Shown: positions 27,449 through 36,989 of the stretch, in pieces
Layout of the letters: each line of letters opens with the position of its first letter
How positions within the stretch are numbered: position 1 is the first letter of the stretch
Source of the DNA: JAKQDH01 sp029558835
GTDB taxonomy: Bacteria > Planctomycetota > Phycisphaerae > UBA1845
Direction: 5' to 3'
Assembly: GCA_035356615.1 (NCBI GenBank)
Contig: DAOQSN010000019.1
Coordinates: forward strand, 33,484-97,483
DNA: 64,000 nt
Notes under the pieces: model-generated
Databases searched by the model: none
What the model was told of the DNA's origin: nothing
What the model saw: only the letters and a program-made list of their open reading frames with translations
Program-made: the position numbers and the translations under genes

Positions 27449-28441
27449 CTACTCGTCGAAGGCTACGCCCAGCAACCCCGCGATCCGATCGAAATCATCC
27501 AGCGAGTAGTACTCGATCACGATTCTTCCCGTCCCCTTGCGCCGGCCCTCGCGGACCACTACTTTGGTCTTGACCGCCGCCTCCAGCCGGCGCTGAACCT
27601 CGCTGACGTGCGGCGTCGCCCGTGCCGGGGCCGGGGCGGCCGGGCGGGCCGCGTCGCCGCCTACCTCCCCCCTCTCCCGCCGGACGATCTCCTCGAGCGC
27701 GCGCACGGACAGATCATGGGCGACGGCCGCGGCCGCCAACTCGACACGACGCTGCTCGCTGCCGACACCGAGCAGACAGCGGGCGTGGCCCATGCTCAGG
27801 CGCCCGCTGGCGACCAAAGCCTGGATCGACTCGCCCAGATCGAGCAAGCGCAGGTAGTTGACAACCGTGGTGCGATCCTCGCCGAGTCGCCGGGCCAGAT
27901 CTTCGGGGCCCGCGCCAAAGCGGGTGCAGTACTCGCGGTACGCGGCCGCCCGGTCCATCGCGTTGAGGTCCTCGCGCTCGATATTCTCGATCAGGGCCCA
28001 CTCGAGCATCTGCCGGTCGTCGGCCTCGCGCACCAGAATCGGGACAGTGGTCAGTCCTGCTTCTCTGGCTGCTCGCCAGCGCCTCTCGCCTGCGACGATC
28101 TGGTAACCGCGGCCGTGGGGCCGAACCACAATCGGCTGCAACATGCCGTTTTCGAGGATGGATCGCGCCAATGGTAGCACATTCTCTGATGATATAGCAC
28201 GACGCGGTTGGAATGGGTTTGCTTCCAGCGTCTCCACGGGCACATGGAAGGTGAACTTCGGCCCGCTTGGGCGCTCCGAGGCGGCGGAAAGCGGATGGCG
28301 GGACGCGGCTTGGGCGGCGGTAGGGTCAGGCGGCGGTTGTGGGGTCAGGGCCGGAGGTTGCGGCGGGCCGGCCGGTTCGCCGCGATAGTCGCTGACGAGC
28401 GAGTCCAGGCCGCGGCCGAGACGCCTTGTCTGCTTGCTCAT
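27449..28441 (-). CDS. parB: Chromosome partitioning protein ParB
   Basis: 330 residues from the ATG at 28441 (GGAGA eight bases upstream). CTP-dependent DNA clamp that loads at parS and spreads to organise the origin region. The start KQTRRLGRGLDSLVSDYR is the ParA-contacting N-terminal peptide. The ParB/Srx domain has LEANPFQPRR and the CTP-binding IVAGERRWRAAREAG; next come ALIENIEREDLN and the HTH DLARRLGEDRTTVVNYLRLL, then GRLSMGHARCLL. A dimerisation tail ends the protein. No parA is adjacent, which is unusual, but two parS sites lie just upstream. Confidence 0.97.
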   Translation of the reverse strand: MSKQTRRLGRGLDSLVSDYRGEPAGPPQPPALTPQPPPDPTAAQAASRHPLSAASERPSGPKFTFHVPVETLEANPFQPRRAISSENVLPLARSILENGMLQPIVVRPHGRGYQIVAGERRWRAAREAGLTTVPILVREADDRQMLEWALIENIEREDLNAMDRAAAYREYCTRFGAGPEDLARRLGEDRTTVVNYLRLLDLGESIQALVASGRLSMGHARCLLGVGSEQRRVELAAAAVAHDLSVRALEEIVRRERGEVGGDAARPAAPAPARATPHVSEVQRRLEAAVKTKVVVREGRRKGTGRIVIEYYSLDDFDRIAGLLGVAFDE

Positions 28442-28677
28442 CGGGAACGTCTCCGTCAAACGAGGAGCGTCAGGGTGGGCCCGTCCGGGAGCCCCGGGGG
28501 CAGTCTCACTAAGTGGACATACCCGAACCGCCAGCATTGGGCAAGATGTGAGCAAGCTGGGGGTGGAAACGTCCGGAGGGGCAGACGTCCGGGCTGGCGA
28601 TGAAGGGCAATGGGCGGCGTGTGCGTTGGCGCCGGGCAGGAGGCGTGGCGAGCGAAGGCAACACACGCGGCTTGGGT

Positions 28678-28693
28678 CGTTTCACGTGAAACA
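28678..28693. promoter_or_regulatory. parS site 1
   Basis: CGTTTCACGTGAAACA, identical to the bacterial parS consensus TGTTTCACGTGAAACA in 15 of 16 bases; the inner 14-bp palindrome is perfect. 237 bp upstream of parB. Confidence 0.9.
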
Positions 28694-28921
28694 GCGCGGG
28701 CGGTCGGCCCGGTCCGGGGTGCGCCCACATACCGTCGAACGGCGCCCGCCCTGTGCCAGGCTTGGCAGCGCACTGGCCGGGAACCCAAGGTTCCGGGTTG
28801 CGAGACGGGCGGCGGGTATGGGCGGGTGGGTGGAGCCGGCCGGCTGCGGAGGAAACGTTTGCCGTCCTCACGACGCGCGGTCTTGATTCACCCAACCCAC
28901 TCTCCCCACGCTTGGTCCGTT

Positions 28922-28937
28922 TGTTTCACGTGGAACA
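28922..28937. promoter_or_regulatory. parS site 2
   Basis: TGTTTCACGTGGAACA, 15 of 16 with the consensus; the single difference is a known tolerated variant position. 228 bases after site 1. Confidence 0.85.
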
Positions 28938-29521
28938 TGCGACATGGTTGGCGGCTGGCGGACCTCGGGTGTATGGCCATCATTGTCACGCCCGAGACGC
29001 ACTCGTATCCGCCAGAGCGTCTGTGCGCAAGCATGCGCCGGCGGCCGCGGGATTCGACCGCTGTCTGACGATCATGGTTCGTGATCGGTGATGCAAACTC
29101 GCGTGCCTGGTCCCGTCCCCGTCTTGAACGTGCTCAGTGCCGGGAGGCGCGAGTCGCGCACGAGGAGCGCACACACGTCTCACCAGAGCGGGGGTTGCAG
29201 CGGCCTGACGGCCAGGCAGCGACGGGTTCGCGTTTCAGGACTCCGGTGGAACCTGAACTGACTTTACGGCGCACGCAGGATCATGTGGTGCTACACATCG
29301 GTGAGCAAGCAAGTCGGTCGTCAGTGTATATTCGGTATTTGTTTGGTCGCCGCGTTGGGTTGACCCCGAACGGGGGCGGGAACGCGCGCCGGGCGCCGAC
29401 GGGGTGGGCCGAGGACGCAGCGCGGCGGCCTGCGTCGGCGTCGGTAAGATGGCACGGGCAGCGCGCCGGTACGGGCGCGGGGCGAGCGGAGCGTGGGGGC
29501 GGTGGTCAGAGGGCGGCAGTG

Positions 29522-31249
29522 ATGAACGGCGCGGGCAGGGTCGGGGAAGCGTATCGCGCGGGGCGGCGGGAGGCCGTCGTATTCGGCGCGGCGCTGCTGA
29601 TACGTCTCGCGCATGTCGTGGCGACGTGGAACGTGGCGTTCGTACAGCGTCCGGTGGGCGACGCAGCGGGGTATCTGGCGTGGGCGCAGCGTATCGCGGG
29701 CGGTGAATGGCTGGGAACGGAGGCGTTCTACCAGGCGCCGGCGTATCCCTACGTGCTGGGCGCGTTGTTCAGCGTGTTCGGTCCGGAGGTGGCGGTGGTG
29801 CGGGCGGCGCAGGCGCTGTGGGGGGCGGCAAGCGCGGCCGTGCTGTGCTGGGCGGGAGGCGTCCTGTTTGGCAGGCGCACGGCGTGGGCGGCGGGGCTGA
29901 TGCATGCGCTGTACGGACCGGCGGTGTTCTTCGACGGAATCGTGCAGAAGGCGGCGCTGGCGGGGGCGCTGACGTGCGTCGTGGTTGCGGGAGTGGCGGC
30001 GTGCACGCGAAGTGCCAGATACGTGGCACCAACAGTTGTCGGGGGAGCGGCGGGACTGCTGGCGTTGACGCGGGAGAACGCGCTGGCCTGGCTGCCGGTA
30101 CTGTTGGTATTCATGGTGGTGGAGAGCCGCTGGCGGCAGGGGCTGAGGTGGAGGACGGTGGCGTGGCGGGCGGCGGCGTTGGGGGCGGGGGCCTTGCTGT
30201 GGCTGGTGGCGGCGGGGGCGCGGAACGCGGCGGTAACGGGGGAGTGGTCGGTGTCGACGTTCCAGTTCGGTCCGAATCTGTATATCGGTAACGGGGCGGA
30301 GGCGGACGGGCGGTACCGGCCGCTGGTGCGGGGTCACGAAACGCCGGAGTTCGAGCGGCAGGATGCCACCAGGTTGGCAGAAGAGGCGCTGGGGCGGGAG
30401 TTGACGGCGGCGGAGGTGTCGCGCTACTGGGCAGGACGGGCGTGGGCGGAGATGAGGGCGGCGCCGGGGCGATCGGTGAGGCTGCTGGGTTTGAAGGCGC
30501 TGCTCACGTGGAACCGCTATGAGGTGCCCGACGTGGAGGGGCTGGCGGTGTACGCGGGGCAGTCGGCGGTGTTGCGTGGCGTGTCACGGGTGTGGCACTT
30601 CGGCGTGGTGGCGCCGCTGGCGGTGGGCGGCATCGTGCTGACGCGGCGGCGGTGGCGGGAACTGTGGGTGTTCTATGTGTTGGCGGCGGCGCTGACGGGA
30701 GCGGTCGCGCTGTTCTATGTTTTGGCGAGGTACCGGTTTCCAATGGTGCCGATTCTGGTGTTGTTCGCGGCGGCCGGGGTCGGGGAGGCGGTGGACCTGG
30801 TGCGGCAAAGGAGGTGGAAGGCGCTGAGCGTGACGGCGGGGGTGGTGGCGCTGGTCGCGGTGGTGGTGAACTGGCCGGTGCAGGACGAGCGACGGCTGGA
30901 GGCGCTGGCGCAGATGAATCTGGGCGTGGTGCTGGCGCAGCGTGGGGAGCTGACGGAGGCGACGACGTGGCTGCAGGCGGCGGTGCGGGGTTGCCCCGGG
31001 TCGGCGGAGGCGCACTTCAACCTGGCACAGGCGCTGATGCTGGCGGGGCGTGACGAGGAGGCGATCGCCGCGTATCGGGAGGCGCTGCGATGGGCGCCGC
31101 AGGTAGCGGAAGTGCATTTCTTCCTGGCCCAGGCGCTGGAGCGGACGGGCCGGACGGCCGAGGCCGTGACGCACTATCGGAGCGTACTGAGGCTGGCGCC
31201 GGATGACGCGGAGGCGCTGGCGGCCATCCACCGGCTGGGGCCGAAGTGA
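29522..31249 (+). CDS. GT-C family (ArnT/PMT-like) glycosyltransferase with C-terminal TPRs
   Basis: 575 residues from the ATG at 29522 (GAGGG eight bases upstream). Polytopic membrane enzyme of the GT39/GT83 kind that uses lipid-linked sugars. The first loop after TM1 carries the GT-C acidic motif in FVQRPVGDAAGYLAWAQ, then EAFYQAPAYPYVLG, followed by about ten membrane spans and a periplasmic segment (FGPNLYIGNGAEADG). From about 470 three TPRs follow: LNLGVVLAQRGELTEATTWL, HFNLAQALMLAGRDEEAIAAY and HFFLAQALERTGRTAEAVTHY. The GT-C-plus-TPR plan resembles eukaryotic TMTC O-mannosyltransferases. Codons are strikingly GCG/GGG-rich on this strand. Confidence 0.85.
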   Translation: MNGAGRVGEAYRAGRREAVVFGAALLIRLAHVVATWNVAFVQRPVGDAAGYLAWAQRIAGGEWLGTEAFYQAPAYPYVLGALFSVFGPEVAVVRAAQALWGAASAAVLCWAGGVLFGRRTAWAAGLMHALYGPAVFFDGIVQKAALAGALTCVVVAGVAACTRSARYVAPTVVGGAAGLLALTRENALAWLPVLLVFMVVESRWRQGLRWRTVAWRAAALGAGALLWLVAAGARNAAVTGEWSVSTFQFGPNLYIGNGAEADGRYRPLVRGHETPEFERQDATRLAEEALGRELTAAEVSRYWAGRAWAEMRAAPGRSVRLLGLKALLTWNRYEVPDVEGLAVYAGQSAVLRGVSRVWHFGVVAPLAVGGIVLTRRRWRELWVFYVLAAALTGAVALFYVLARYRFPMVPILVLFAAAGVGEAVDLVRQRRWKALSVTAGVVALVAVVVNWPVQDERRLEALAQMNLGVVLAQRGELTEATTWLQAAVRGCPGSAEAHFNLAQALMLAGRDEEAIAAYREALRWAPQVAEVHFFLAQALERTGRTAEAVTHYRSVLRLAPDDAEALAAIHRLGPK

Positions 31250-31269
31250 AGGGGCTGCCGCGCAAGCAA

Positions 31270-31338
31270 AGAACCGCCCGGGCTTTTGGGGCCGCGGGCG
31301 GTTCTCAGTGTACTGCCGTGAAGTCAGATCACTTCACG
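31270..31338. terminator. Probable bidirectional terminator region
   Basis: Lies between two convergent genes. GAACCGCCCG and CGGGCGGTTC (31271-31280 with 31295-31304) form a 10-bp stem with a CTTTT-containing loop. A second perfect stem CGTGAAGT/ACTTCACG follows at 31317-31338. Confidence 0.75.
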
Positions 31339-31346
31339 TGTCGGAC

Positions 31347-34235
31347 TCACGGCAGCGGGGGAAGCTGGTTGCCGAAGCACGCCTCGAACGGCGGCGCTCC
31401 GTTCAGCATGTTGACCAGGACGATCATGTCGGCCACGGTGACCGTGCCGGACCGGTCAATGTCCGTTTGGTGTGCGGCCGGGTGGCCGCCACCGAGGGCG
31501 GCATTGATGTTGTTGACGACCGCAATCAGGTCGCTGGCGCTGACTGTCCGACTGCCGTCCACGTCACCGGGCAGGAAGCCCAGACGGATGACGTCGTCGG
31601 CGTCACCATCCACATAGCTGACGACGGTCCAGGCGTTGGGATCGAGGGGACGATTGAACGTCAGCGTGGCCGCTGCTCCGTTGGCCGCCACCTGCTGAAC
31701 GGCCGGCGCGATCTGGTCGCACTCACCGGGCAGACAGGTCTCCGTCAGCACGAACGCCCCCGGTGTCAGCCCGTCGACGGTCCGGTTGAAGGTCAACTCG
31801 ACGCTCTCCCAGCCGCGCGGTTCCAGCGTGGTCGGGTGGATCGGCGTGCAGGCGTCGATGGCGCCCGTGGGCGGGTTACTGCCGGTGATGTGCAGGGCGG
31901 GCAGGGTGGGAACGCCCCAGATCTGAATGTCGTCCAGGTTCCAGCCCGGATAGGTCACGGAACCGTCGGTCGGGCCCATGCCCCAGCGGACGTACACCGT
32001 GGACTCGCCATCGGCCACGGCGGAGATGTCCAAGGTATGCAAGGACCAGGCCGCTTCGCTAAGCGAGGTCGGGCCGTTCTCCCAGACCTTCACCCAGTTG
32101 GCGCCGTTGGCGGAGACCTCCACGGTGGCGTGGTCAAAGGTGACCCTCTCGACGCCGAGCCAGCGGCGGAAACGCAACTCGGTCGCCACCTGATTCGTGC
32201 AGTCAATGGCCGTTGTCGTCAGGTGCTCGGTGGCGCCCATCCAGTTGGCGTAGTCCCCGTTGAGGTTGTAGCCGTACACGTTGGGTCCGGTGTGGCCGGT
32301 GGTCGGGTCACTGTTGTGGCTGCCCAGCCCGGCGGGTTGCCCGAACGCCCATTGCCCCTGGCAGGTCCAGCCCGGATTGGTATCGAGCGGGAACGCGTGG
32401 ATCAGTTGAGCGGGCGGGATGACGACCGTGAGGTCGATCGTGGCGACGTTGGACTCGCCGCCCTCCGGCGGGACGCCGCCGTCATCGGCGAGGAACTCGA
32501 AGCCGTCGGCGCCCCAGTAGTTGGCAAACGGCAGGTAGACCACCGTGTGACCACCGCCCACGAGCGTATAGGGGGCGGTGTTGATGGCGCCGGCGTCGGG
32601 GTCGCTGAGCCGGCCGTGGCTCGGCAGGGACGTGATGACGTAGCTGAGGGCCCCCGGCACTTCCGGCAGACCGTCATCGTCCGCGACGAGGGGAATGTTC
32701 AAGCTGGTGTTCCAGGGCAGCGTGAATTCGCCGTCGCTCGCCTCGGGCGGACGTGGTCCGCAACGCTCCTCGGCCAGCAGCACCGCGGCGTACGCGTTGA
32801 CCAGACCGTGGCCATAGCTGTTGTCGTCGCCCGCGGTTCCCAGGTCTACGGCGGTTTCGTAGAGGATGTCCTTGACCTCCTGGACGGTCAGATCGGGGCA
32901 GGCCTGGCGAATCAGGGCCACCACGCCGGCCACGTGCGGCGTGGCCATCGACGTGCCGTCTGAGTACGAGTAGCCACTCGGTACCGACGAGCGAACGCTC
33001 ACCCCGGGTGCGGCGACCTCCGGCTTGATGGCGGCCGCACCGGTCGGCGTGCAATACGTCGGCCCCCGTGAGGAGAACGACGCGATGGGATAAGACGGCG
33101 GGCTGTTGCCGTCCACGGCAGCCACGGCACAGGTGCGGTAGTCGTCCGTGGCCCGGTCCGACGGGCGGCGCAGAGTGTTGGCACTGGAGCCTTCGTTGCC
33201 GGCCGCGAACACGACCACGACGCCGGCGGCCTCGCAGGCATCGAGATAGCCCCAGAACGACGGGTCACAGGGCGCGTTGTACGGTGGCACGCTGTGCGAC
33301 GTGCGAATTCCCCAGGAGTTTGAGCAGACGGTGGGGACATCCCAGAAAGTGCTGGGGTTCTCGTCGGGATCCACGATCCACTGAAACGCCAGGATGGCGT
33401 CGGTGCAGGTCTGATAGAGGCTTACCCGATCGATCACGGCGGCATGGATCCACTGCGCGCCCGGGGCGACGCCGACCTGATCGCCGGGAGGCCCGCCGCA
33501 GATCGTCCCCATCGTATGCGTGCCGTGGGAACCGCTGTCCTGGGGGAACGTCCAGTGAGTTACCGGATCGAACAGGGCCCAGCCGGGGTGGCCGGTGTAG
33601 CGCGCGTCGGCCACGCCGCGCCAACGAGAAGCCAGTGCCGCGTGACTGCCCGCCACGCCGGTATCCAACGAGGACACCAGCACGCCCGTACCATCGTAGC
33701 CGAGGGCCCACGCCTCGGGGGCGCGGATGGCCACCAGGCCCGGCTCCGGAGTACGCATGCCGGGCGGCTCGGTACAGGGCTCGGTGTGGACCGGCGTTAC
33801 GGACTCGATCTCATAGTTCAGGTAGGTCATGCCGACATCGGCACGGGTCGCCAGTTCCTGGATGACGGCACGCGGCGCGTCGATGCGGATCATGTTTGCG
33901 ATCCAGAACGGCTGAAAGAACGCCACCTCACCGCGGACATAGAGCCGCTTCAGTTCGTCCAGCAGTTCGGTCTGGGTCGCGGCCGCTTTGTCCCGGAGGG
34001 CAGTGACGACCGCTTCGTGGCGGGCCGCTGGTGTGGCGCGCTCCCGCGTGAGCTGCCGGTCCAGGGCCGCCAGGTCGACATAGTCATCCAGGAACAACAA
34101 AGCGGATACGACCTCTTGGTCTCCGACGTCCTCGAGCACCACCTCGAGCGTCGGGTCCAACTCCCCCGCGCGCGCGGGCCCCGCCCAGCCAATGACTAGG
34201 CTGCCGATGAGCAACACCAACCACAAGTTTCTCAT
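31347..34235 (-). CDS. Secreted subtilisin-family (S8) protease with C-terminal dockerin-like repeat
   Basis: 962 residues. Signal peptide MRNLWLVLLIGSLVIGW, cleaved after ARA. A pro-domain runs to about 150. The S8 catalytic domain has Asp191 (SSLDTGVAG), His237 (GSHGTH), oxyanion Asn347 (FAAGNEG) and Ser429 (DGTSMATPH). Next comes an Ig/cadherin-like module (about 520-640), a jelly-roll-like module ending YPGWNLDDIQIWG, and a C-terminal pair of Asp-rich calcium-type loops (GDVDGSRTVSASDLIAV and DRSGTVTVADMIVLV). The pair resembles dockerin type I and probably anchors the protease. Start at the ATG at 34235; GGAAG upstream. Confidence 0.92.
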   Translation of the reverse strand: MRNLWLVLLIGSLVIGWAGPARAGELDPTLEVVLEDVGDQEVVSALLFLDDYVDLAALDRQLTRERATPAARHEAVVTALRDKAAATQTELLDELKRLYVRGEVAFFQPFWIANMIRIDAPRAVIQELATRADVGMTYLNYEIESVTPVHTEPCTEPPGMRTPEPGLVAIRAPEAWALGYDGTGVLVSSLDTGVAGSHAALASRWRGVADARYTGHPGWALFDPVTHWTFPQDSGSHGTHTMGTICGGPPGDQVGVAPGAQWIHAAVIDRVSLYQTCTDAILAFQWIVDPDENPSTFWDVPTVCSNSWGIRTSHSVPPYNAPCDPSFWGYLDACEAAGVVVVFAAGNEGSSANTLRRPSDRATDDYRTCAVAAVDGNSPPSYPIASFSSRGPTYCTPTGAAAIKPEVAAPGVSVRSSVPSGYSYSDGTSMATPHVAGVVALIRQACPDLTVQEVKDILYETAVDLGTAGDDNSYGHGLVNAYAAVLLAEERCGPRPPEASDGEFTLPWNTSLNIPLVADDDGLPEVPGALSYVITSLPSHGRLSDPDAGAINTAPYTLVGGGHTVVYLPFANYWGADGFEFLADDGGVPPEGGESNVATIDLTVVIPPAQLIHAFPLDTNPGWTCQGQWAFGQPAGLGSHNSDPTTGHTGPNVYGYNLNGDYANWMGATEHLTTTAIDCTNQVATELRFRRWLGVERVTFDHATVEVSANGANWVKVWENGPTSLSEAAWSLHTLDISAVADGESTVYVRWGMGPTDGSVTYPGWNLDDIQIWGVPTLPALHITGSNPPTGAIDACTPIHPTTLEPRGWESVELTFNRTVDGLTPGAFVLTETCLPGECDQIAPAVQQVAANGAAATLTFNRPLDPNAWTVVSYVDGDADDVIRLGFLPGDVDGSRTVSASDLIAVVNNINAALGGGHPAAHQTDIDRSGTVTVADMIVLVNMLNGAPPFEACFGNQLPPLP

Positions 34236-34844
34236 CCCACTCTTCCTTCTTCTTCCGGTTTGAACCACGTTTGTGCGCGGCGGTCATGCCCCCGCGAGCG
34301 CCCCCATGCAAGAACTAGCTGAGTGTGCCTTCGTTTCCCCGCGTCCCCCACAGTGGCCCGCGCCCGCGCGAACCGCTGTCGGTCCCCGCCGGTACCCTGA
34401 TCCCAAAGCATGTCCGGCGAAAAACACCCCAGTCTTACGAGGTACACCCTTCCCCGGCAGGCTCACCCTTACCCCGAACGACTACCTTATCGCGCAGGCG
34501 GCGGAAAAACAAGGTTTGGAGGTTGAGGGGTAGGCTATCGGAGTGAGGGACAGCCTTGGCGGGTGGGACGGGGACGTTGCCCGTAGGAGCTGTAGAAAGT
34601 CGTCGAATCGCCGACGTTGGTCGGGTTACCTCAGTCCTTCCGCCGGGACACAAGTGGGCTGGGCGGCATACTGGGGAGGGGTCTGGCGCGGCGGCCTCCC
34701 GGAACAATGATGTTTATGAAGAGAAACTGCATATCTGCGTGGGTTCGGGGCGTGGCCGAGCACGTTGATCTCGCAGGCGGAGCGGGTGACGGGCGCTTGC
34801 TCGAGGGCGAGGCGGGCGCAGCCTGACGGGGCAGGCGAAGGCGA
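34236..34844. other. Intergenic region, no gene seen
   Basis: Divergent gap before the dockerin-like gene at 34966. Nothing recognisable up to the promoter at 34845. Confidence 0.4.
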
Positions 34845-34873
34845 TTGAGCGGCGGGGCTGGAGCCGATAGAAT
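34845..34873 (+). promoter_or_regulatory. Sigma-70-type promoter of the 34966 gene
   Basis: TTGAGC, 17 bases, TAGAAT. Same pattern as the promoters at 36740 and 60912. Confidence 0.65.
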
Positions 34874-34965
34874 GGCGGTTTCGGGCCGCGCAACGCGGTT
34901 CGGTCAACTCTCCCAGTGTGGATTGACGGAGTCATGGTGCGCTGCATCTCTTGGAGGGATATGTC

Positions 34966-36537
34966 ATGGCAAGGGGACAGAGCATGAAAACACAAGGGAC
35001 AGTGGGTGGCCTGGTCGGGTTTTCGGGGATGGCCTCGCTGTGGGTGATCGCGGTGGCCGCGAGCGCGGGGGAGGTTGAGGTGATCTTCTCCGAGGCGCCG
35101 GGTCATCCGACGGCCGTCGTACCCGGGGCCCTGGACCTGAGCGGCAATCCCGTATTCACAGAGTTTAAGGCCCTCGAGGACCTGGGCGTCAGCCCCGACG
35201 GGACTCAGTGGATTATCAAGGGGCGCAACTGGCTGGGCGCCGACCTGGAGATCATGATGTTGCGCGGCTCCGGCGACGTCGGGGCGGTCTTCGCGCAGGA
35301 GGGCCAGCCCGTTCACGACGGAGCAGCGGGCGAGGTTTACGACTTCTTCAGCACCAGCCCGCCGTGGTTCAATGAACTGAACCAGTTTGTCTATGTCGCC
35401 CGCGCGCGGGGTGGTATTTCGAGCGTGGCGCAGAAGGGTATCTTCTTTGATGGCACGACCTTCAACATGGTCCGCCAACAGAGCGATCCGGCGCTGGGCT
35501 TGATTGATCTGCCACCGAACCCTTCCGGTGACGAGTTGTTTGGCAACTCGCTCGGGTCGATGCACGTGCTGAACAACGGGACGTTCGGCTACCAGGACAG
35601 CACCCTCCAGAATCTTCACTCGACGCGCCGACCGGCCATCTTCTACAACGACACGTCCTTCCGGCAGTCAGGAGTCAGCCCCATCGGCGGCAACGTCTGG
35701 GACTTCCTGGACGCCAACACCTTCTGGACGACGCCGGACGGGGCCCACTGGATCGCGCAGGGTGATGACGAGGGCGACACCTCGCAGGATGTCATTCTCG
35801 TCGTTGACGACCAGGTGGTACTGCGGGAGAACACGTTGATACCGAACACCACCATCACCATGGCCGCAGTTTTCCACACCAAGCTGGTCGGAGACGGCAC
35901 GTGGTACTGCCGTGGCGACGATCCGTCGGACAACGACTGGGCGCTGCGGAGCGGGGAATTGGTGGCCGCCAGCGGCGACCTGATCATCACCGACAGTACC
36001 GAGCACTGGACTGATACGTTCTACGCGTTCGCTGGCAACACGCTGGGCGACTGGGTGTTGGCCGGCACGACCGACAACGGCAACACCCAAACGGACTCGG
36101 TCATCGTGCTCAACGGGGAGCAGGTTGTGGTGCGCGAGGGCGATCCGGTCGACCTGGATGGCAATGGTTTGTTTGATGACGACGCGTTCATCGGGCGCGG
36201 CACCTCGACCTTGAGCGCCTTTCATCCCAACGACATCTACTTGAGTGACGACCTGGCGTTGTACTTCTTTGCCTCGCTGCGGAACGCGGCCGGCGAGGAC
36301 CTCGGCACGTTCGGCACCGGCGGTGACGCGTTCCTGCGTAAGTGCCTCGCCCCGGCGGGCGATGGTGATTACGACGGGGACGGCGACGTGGACCTCGCGG
36401 ACTTCGCCGAGTTTCAGGCGTGCTTCAACCCCGCGGTGGTGGGACCAGGCTGCCAGGCGGGCAATCTGGACGGCGACTGCGACGTTGATCTGGATGATTA
36501 CACGCAGTTTGCAACGGTGCTGAGCGGGCCGACGTAA
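34966..36537 (+). CDS. Secreted surface protein with dockerin-like C-terminus
   Basis: 523 residues. The ATG at 34966 follows a strong GGAGGG; an inner ATG at 34984 also has AGGGG upstream and starts a cleaner signal peptide (MKTQGTVGGLVGFSG..., cut near ASAGE). The body is a beta-propeller-like repeat of acidic segments with recurring patterns such as SPDGTQWIIKGRN and TPDGAHWIAQGDD, then WALRSGELVAASGDLIITD. It ends in the planctomycete dockerin-like pair (GDGDVDLADFAEFQACF, then GDCDVDLDDYTQF). Function unknown; probably calcium-binding and surface-exposed. The body repeats point to a family widespread in Phycisphaerae. Confidence 0.85.
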   Translation: MARGQSMKTQGTVGGLVGFSGMASLWVIAVAASAGEVEVIFSEAPGHPTAVVPGALDLSGNPVFTEFKALEDLGVSPDGTQWIIKGRNWLGADLEIMMLRGSGDVGAVFAQEGQPVHDGAAGEVYDFFSTSPPWFNELNQFVYVARARGGISSVAQKGIFFDGTTFNMVRQQSDPALGLIDLPPNPSGDELFGNSLGSMHVLNNGTFGYQDSTLQNLHSTRRPAIFYNDTSFRQSGVSPIGGNVWDFLDANTFWTTPDGAHWIAQGDDEGDTSQDVILVVDDQVVLRENTLIPNTTITMAAVFHTKLVGDGTWYCRGDDPSDNDWALRSGELVAASGDLIITDSTEHWTDTFYAFAGNTLGDWVLAGTTDNGNTQTDSVIVLNGEQVVVREGDPVDLDGNGLFDDDAFIGRGTSTLSAFHPNDIYLSDDLALYFFASLRNAAGEDLGTFGTGGDAFLRKCLAPAGDGDYDGDGDVDLADFAEFQACFNPAVVGPGCQAGNLDGDCDVDLDDYTQFATVLSGPT

Positions 36538-36989
36538 CCGCAGCGCTGAGGGTGACGGGCTTGTCACGGCGGCTGCGGCCTGCGTCAGCGGGGGCGGCCG
36601 CGGGGACCGTAGCGACGCGGAGGTTCGCCCCGAATCGCGGGGTGAACTTCCGCGTCGGCTGCGCACGGAAGGGCCGCTGAGTCCTGCCGGCCGAGCCCGC
36701 GCGCGTTCGCGCACGTCTAATCGGGCACGGCTACGTTCATTGAATCGCTGCCCCCCCTTTGGTACACTGGCGTTTGCAACTGCGGGCCTCGGTGCCCAGT
36801 GGGGTCACCGATGGGCCTGGGGACCCGTCCGGGTGGTCGGCCCGGCGGATATCAGATCGCACCGTCCCCGGTGCCCACGGTTTTCCGTTTCCTATCCCGG
36901 CGGCGCATCCAGCACCTCTTGACGGAGGGATGCCGGTGGCCGCGGCTGTCCGTACCGCCGGTCGGCGGTGCGAGCGGGGAGACACGTCC
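36538..36989. other. Intergenic region with promoter
   Basis: 452 bases between two same-strand secreted-protein genes. The sigma-70 promoter at 36740-36768 lies inside, leaving a long leader of about 215 bases. No riboswitch was identified. Confidence 0.45.
36740..36768 (+). promoter_or_regulatory. Sigma-70-type promoter of the 36990 gene
   Basis: TTGAAT, 17 bases, TACACT. Confidence 0.6.

Larger units (their letters stand above)
28442..29521. other. 1.08-kb intergenic region carrying parS sites
   Basis: Divergent gap between parB and the GT-C gene. Open frames cross it, but no family features or ribosome sites were seen. Apart from two parS sites nothing else is recognised; no cluster of DnaA boxes was found by eye. 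Confidence 0.5.

Noticed and set aside
29081..29521. N-terminal extension of the GT-C gene
   Set aside because: No sequence features of a protein, and the ATG at 29522 has its own ribosome site.
31331..31344. ACTTCACGTGTCGG, another parS-like site
   Set aside because: Only the central CACGTG matches; explained by the terminator stem.
34790..34875. Riboswitch-like GC-rich leader before the 34966 gene
   Set aside because: The region is better explained by the promoter at 34845-34873.
36763..36840. Possible cyclic-di-GMP riboswitch before the 36990 gene (GGGGTCACCGATGGG)
   Set aside because: Only the last strand resembles GEMM-I; the upstream conserved GCAAACC and GACGCAAAGCC segments are missing.
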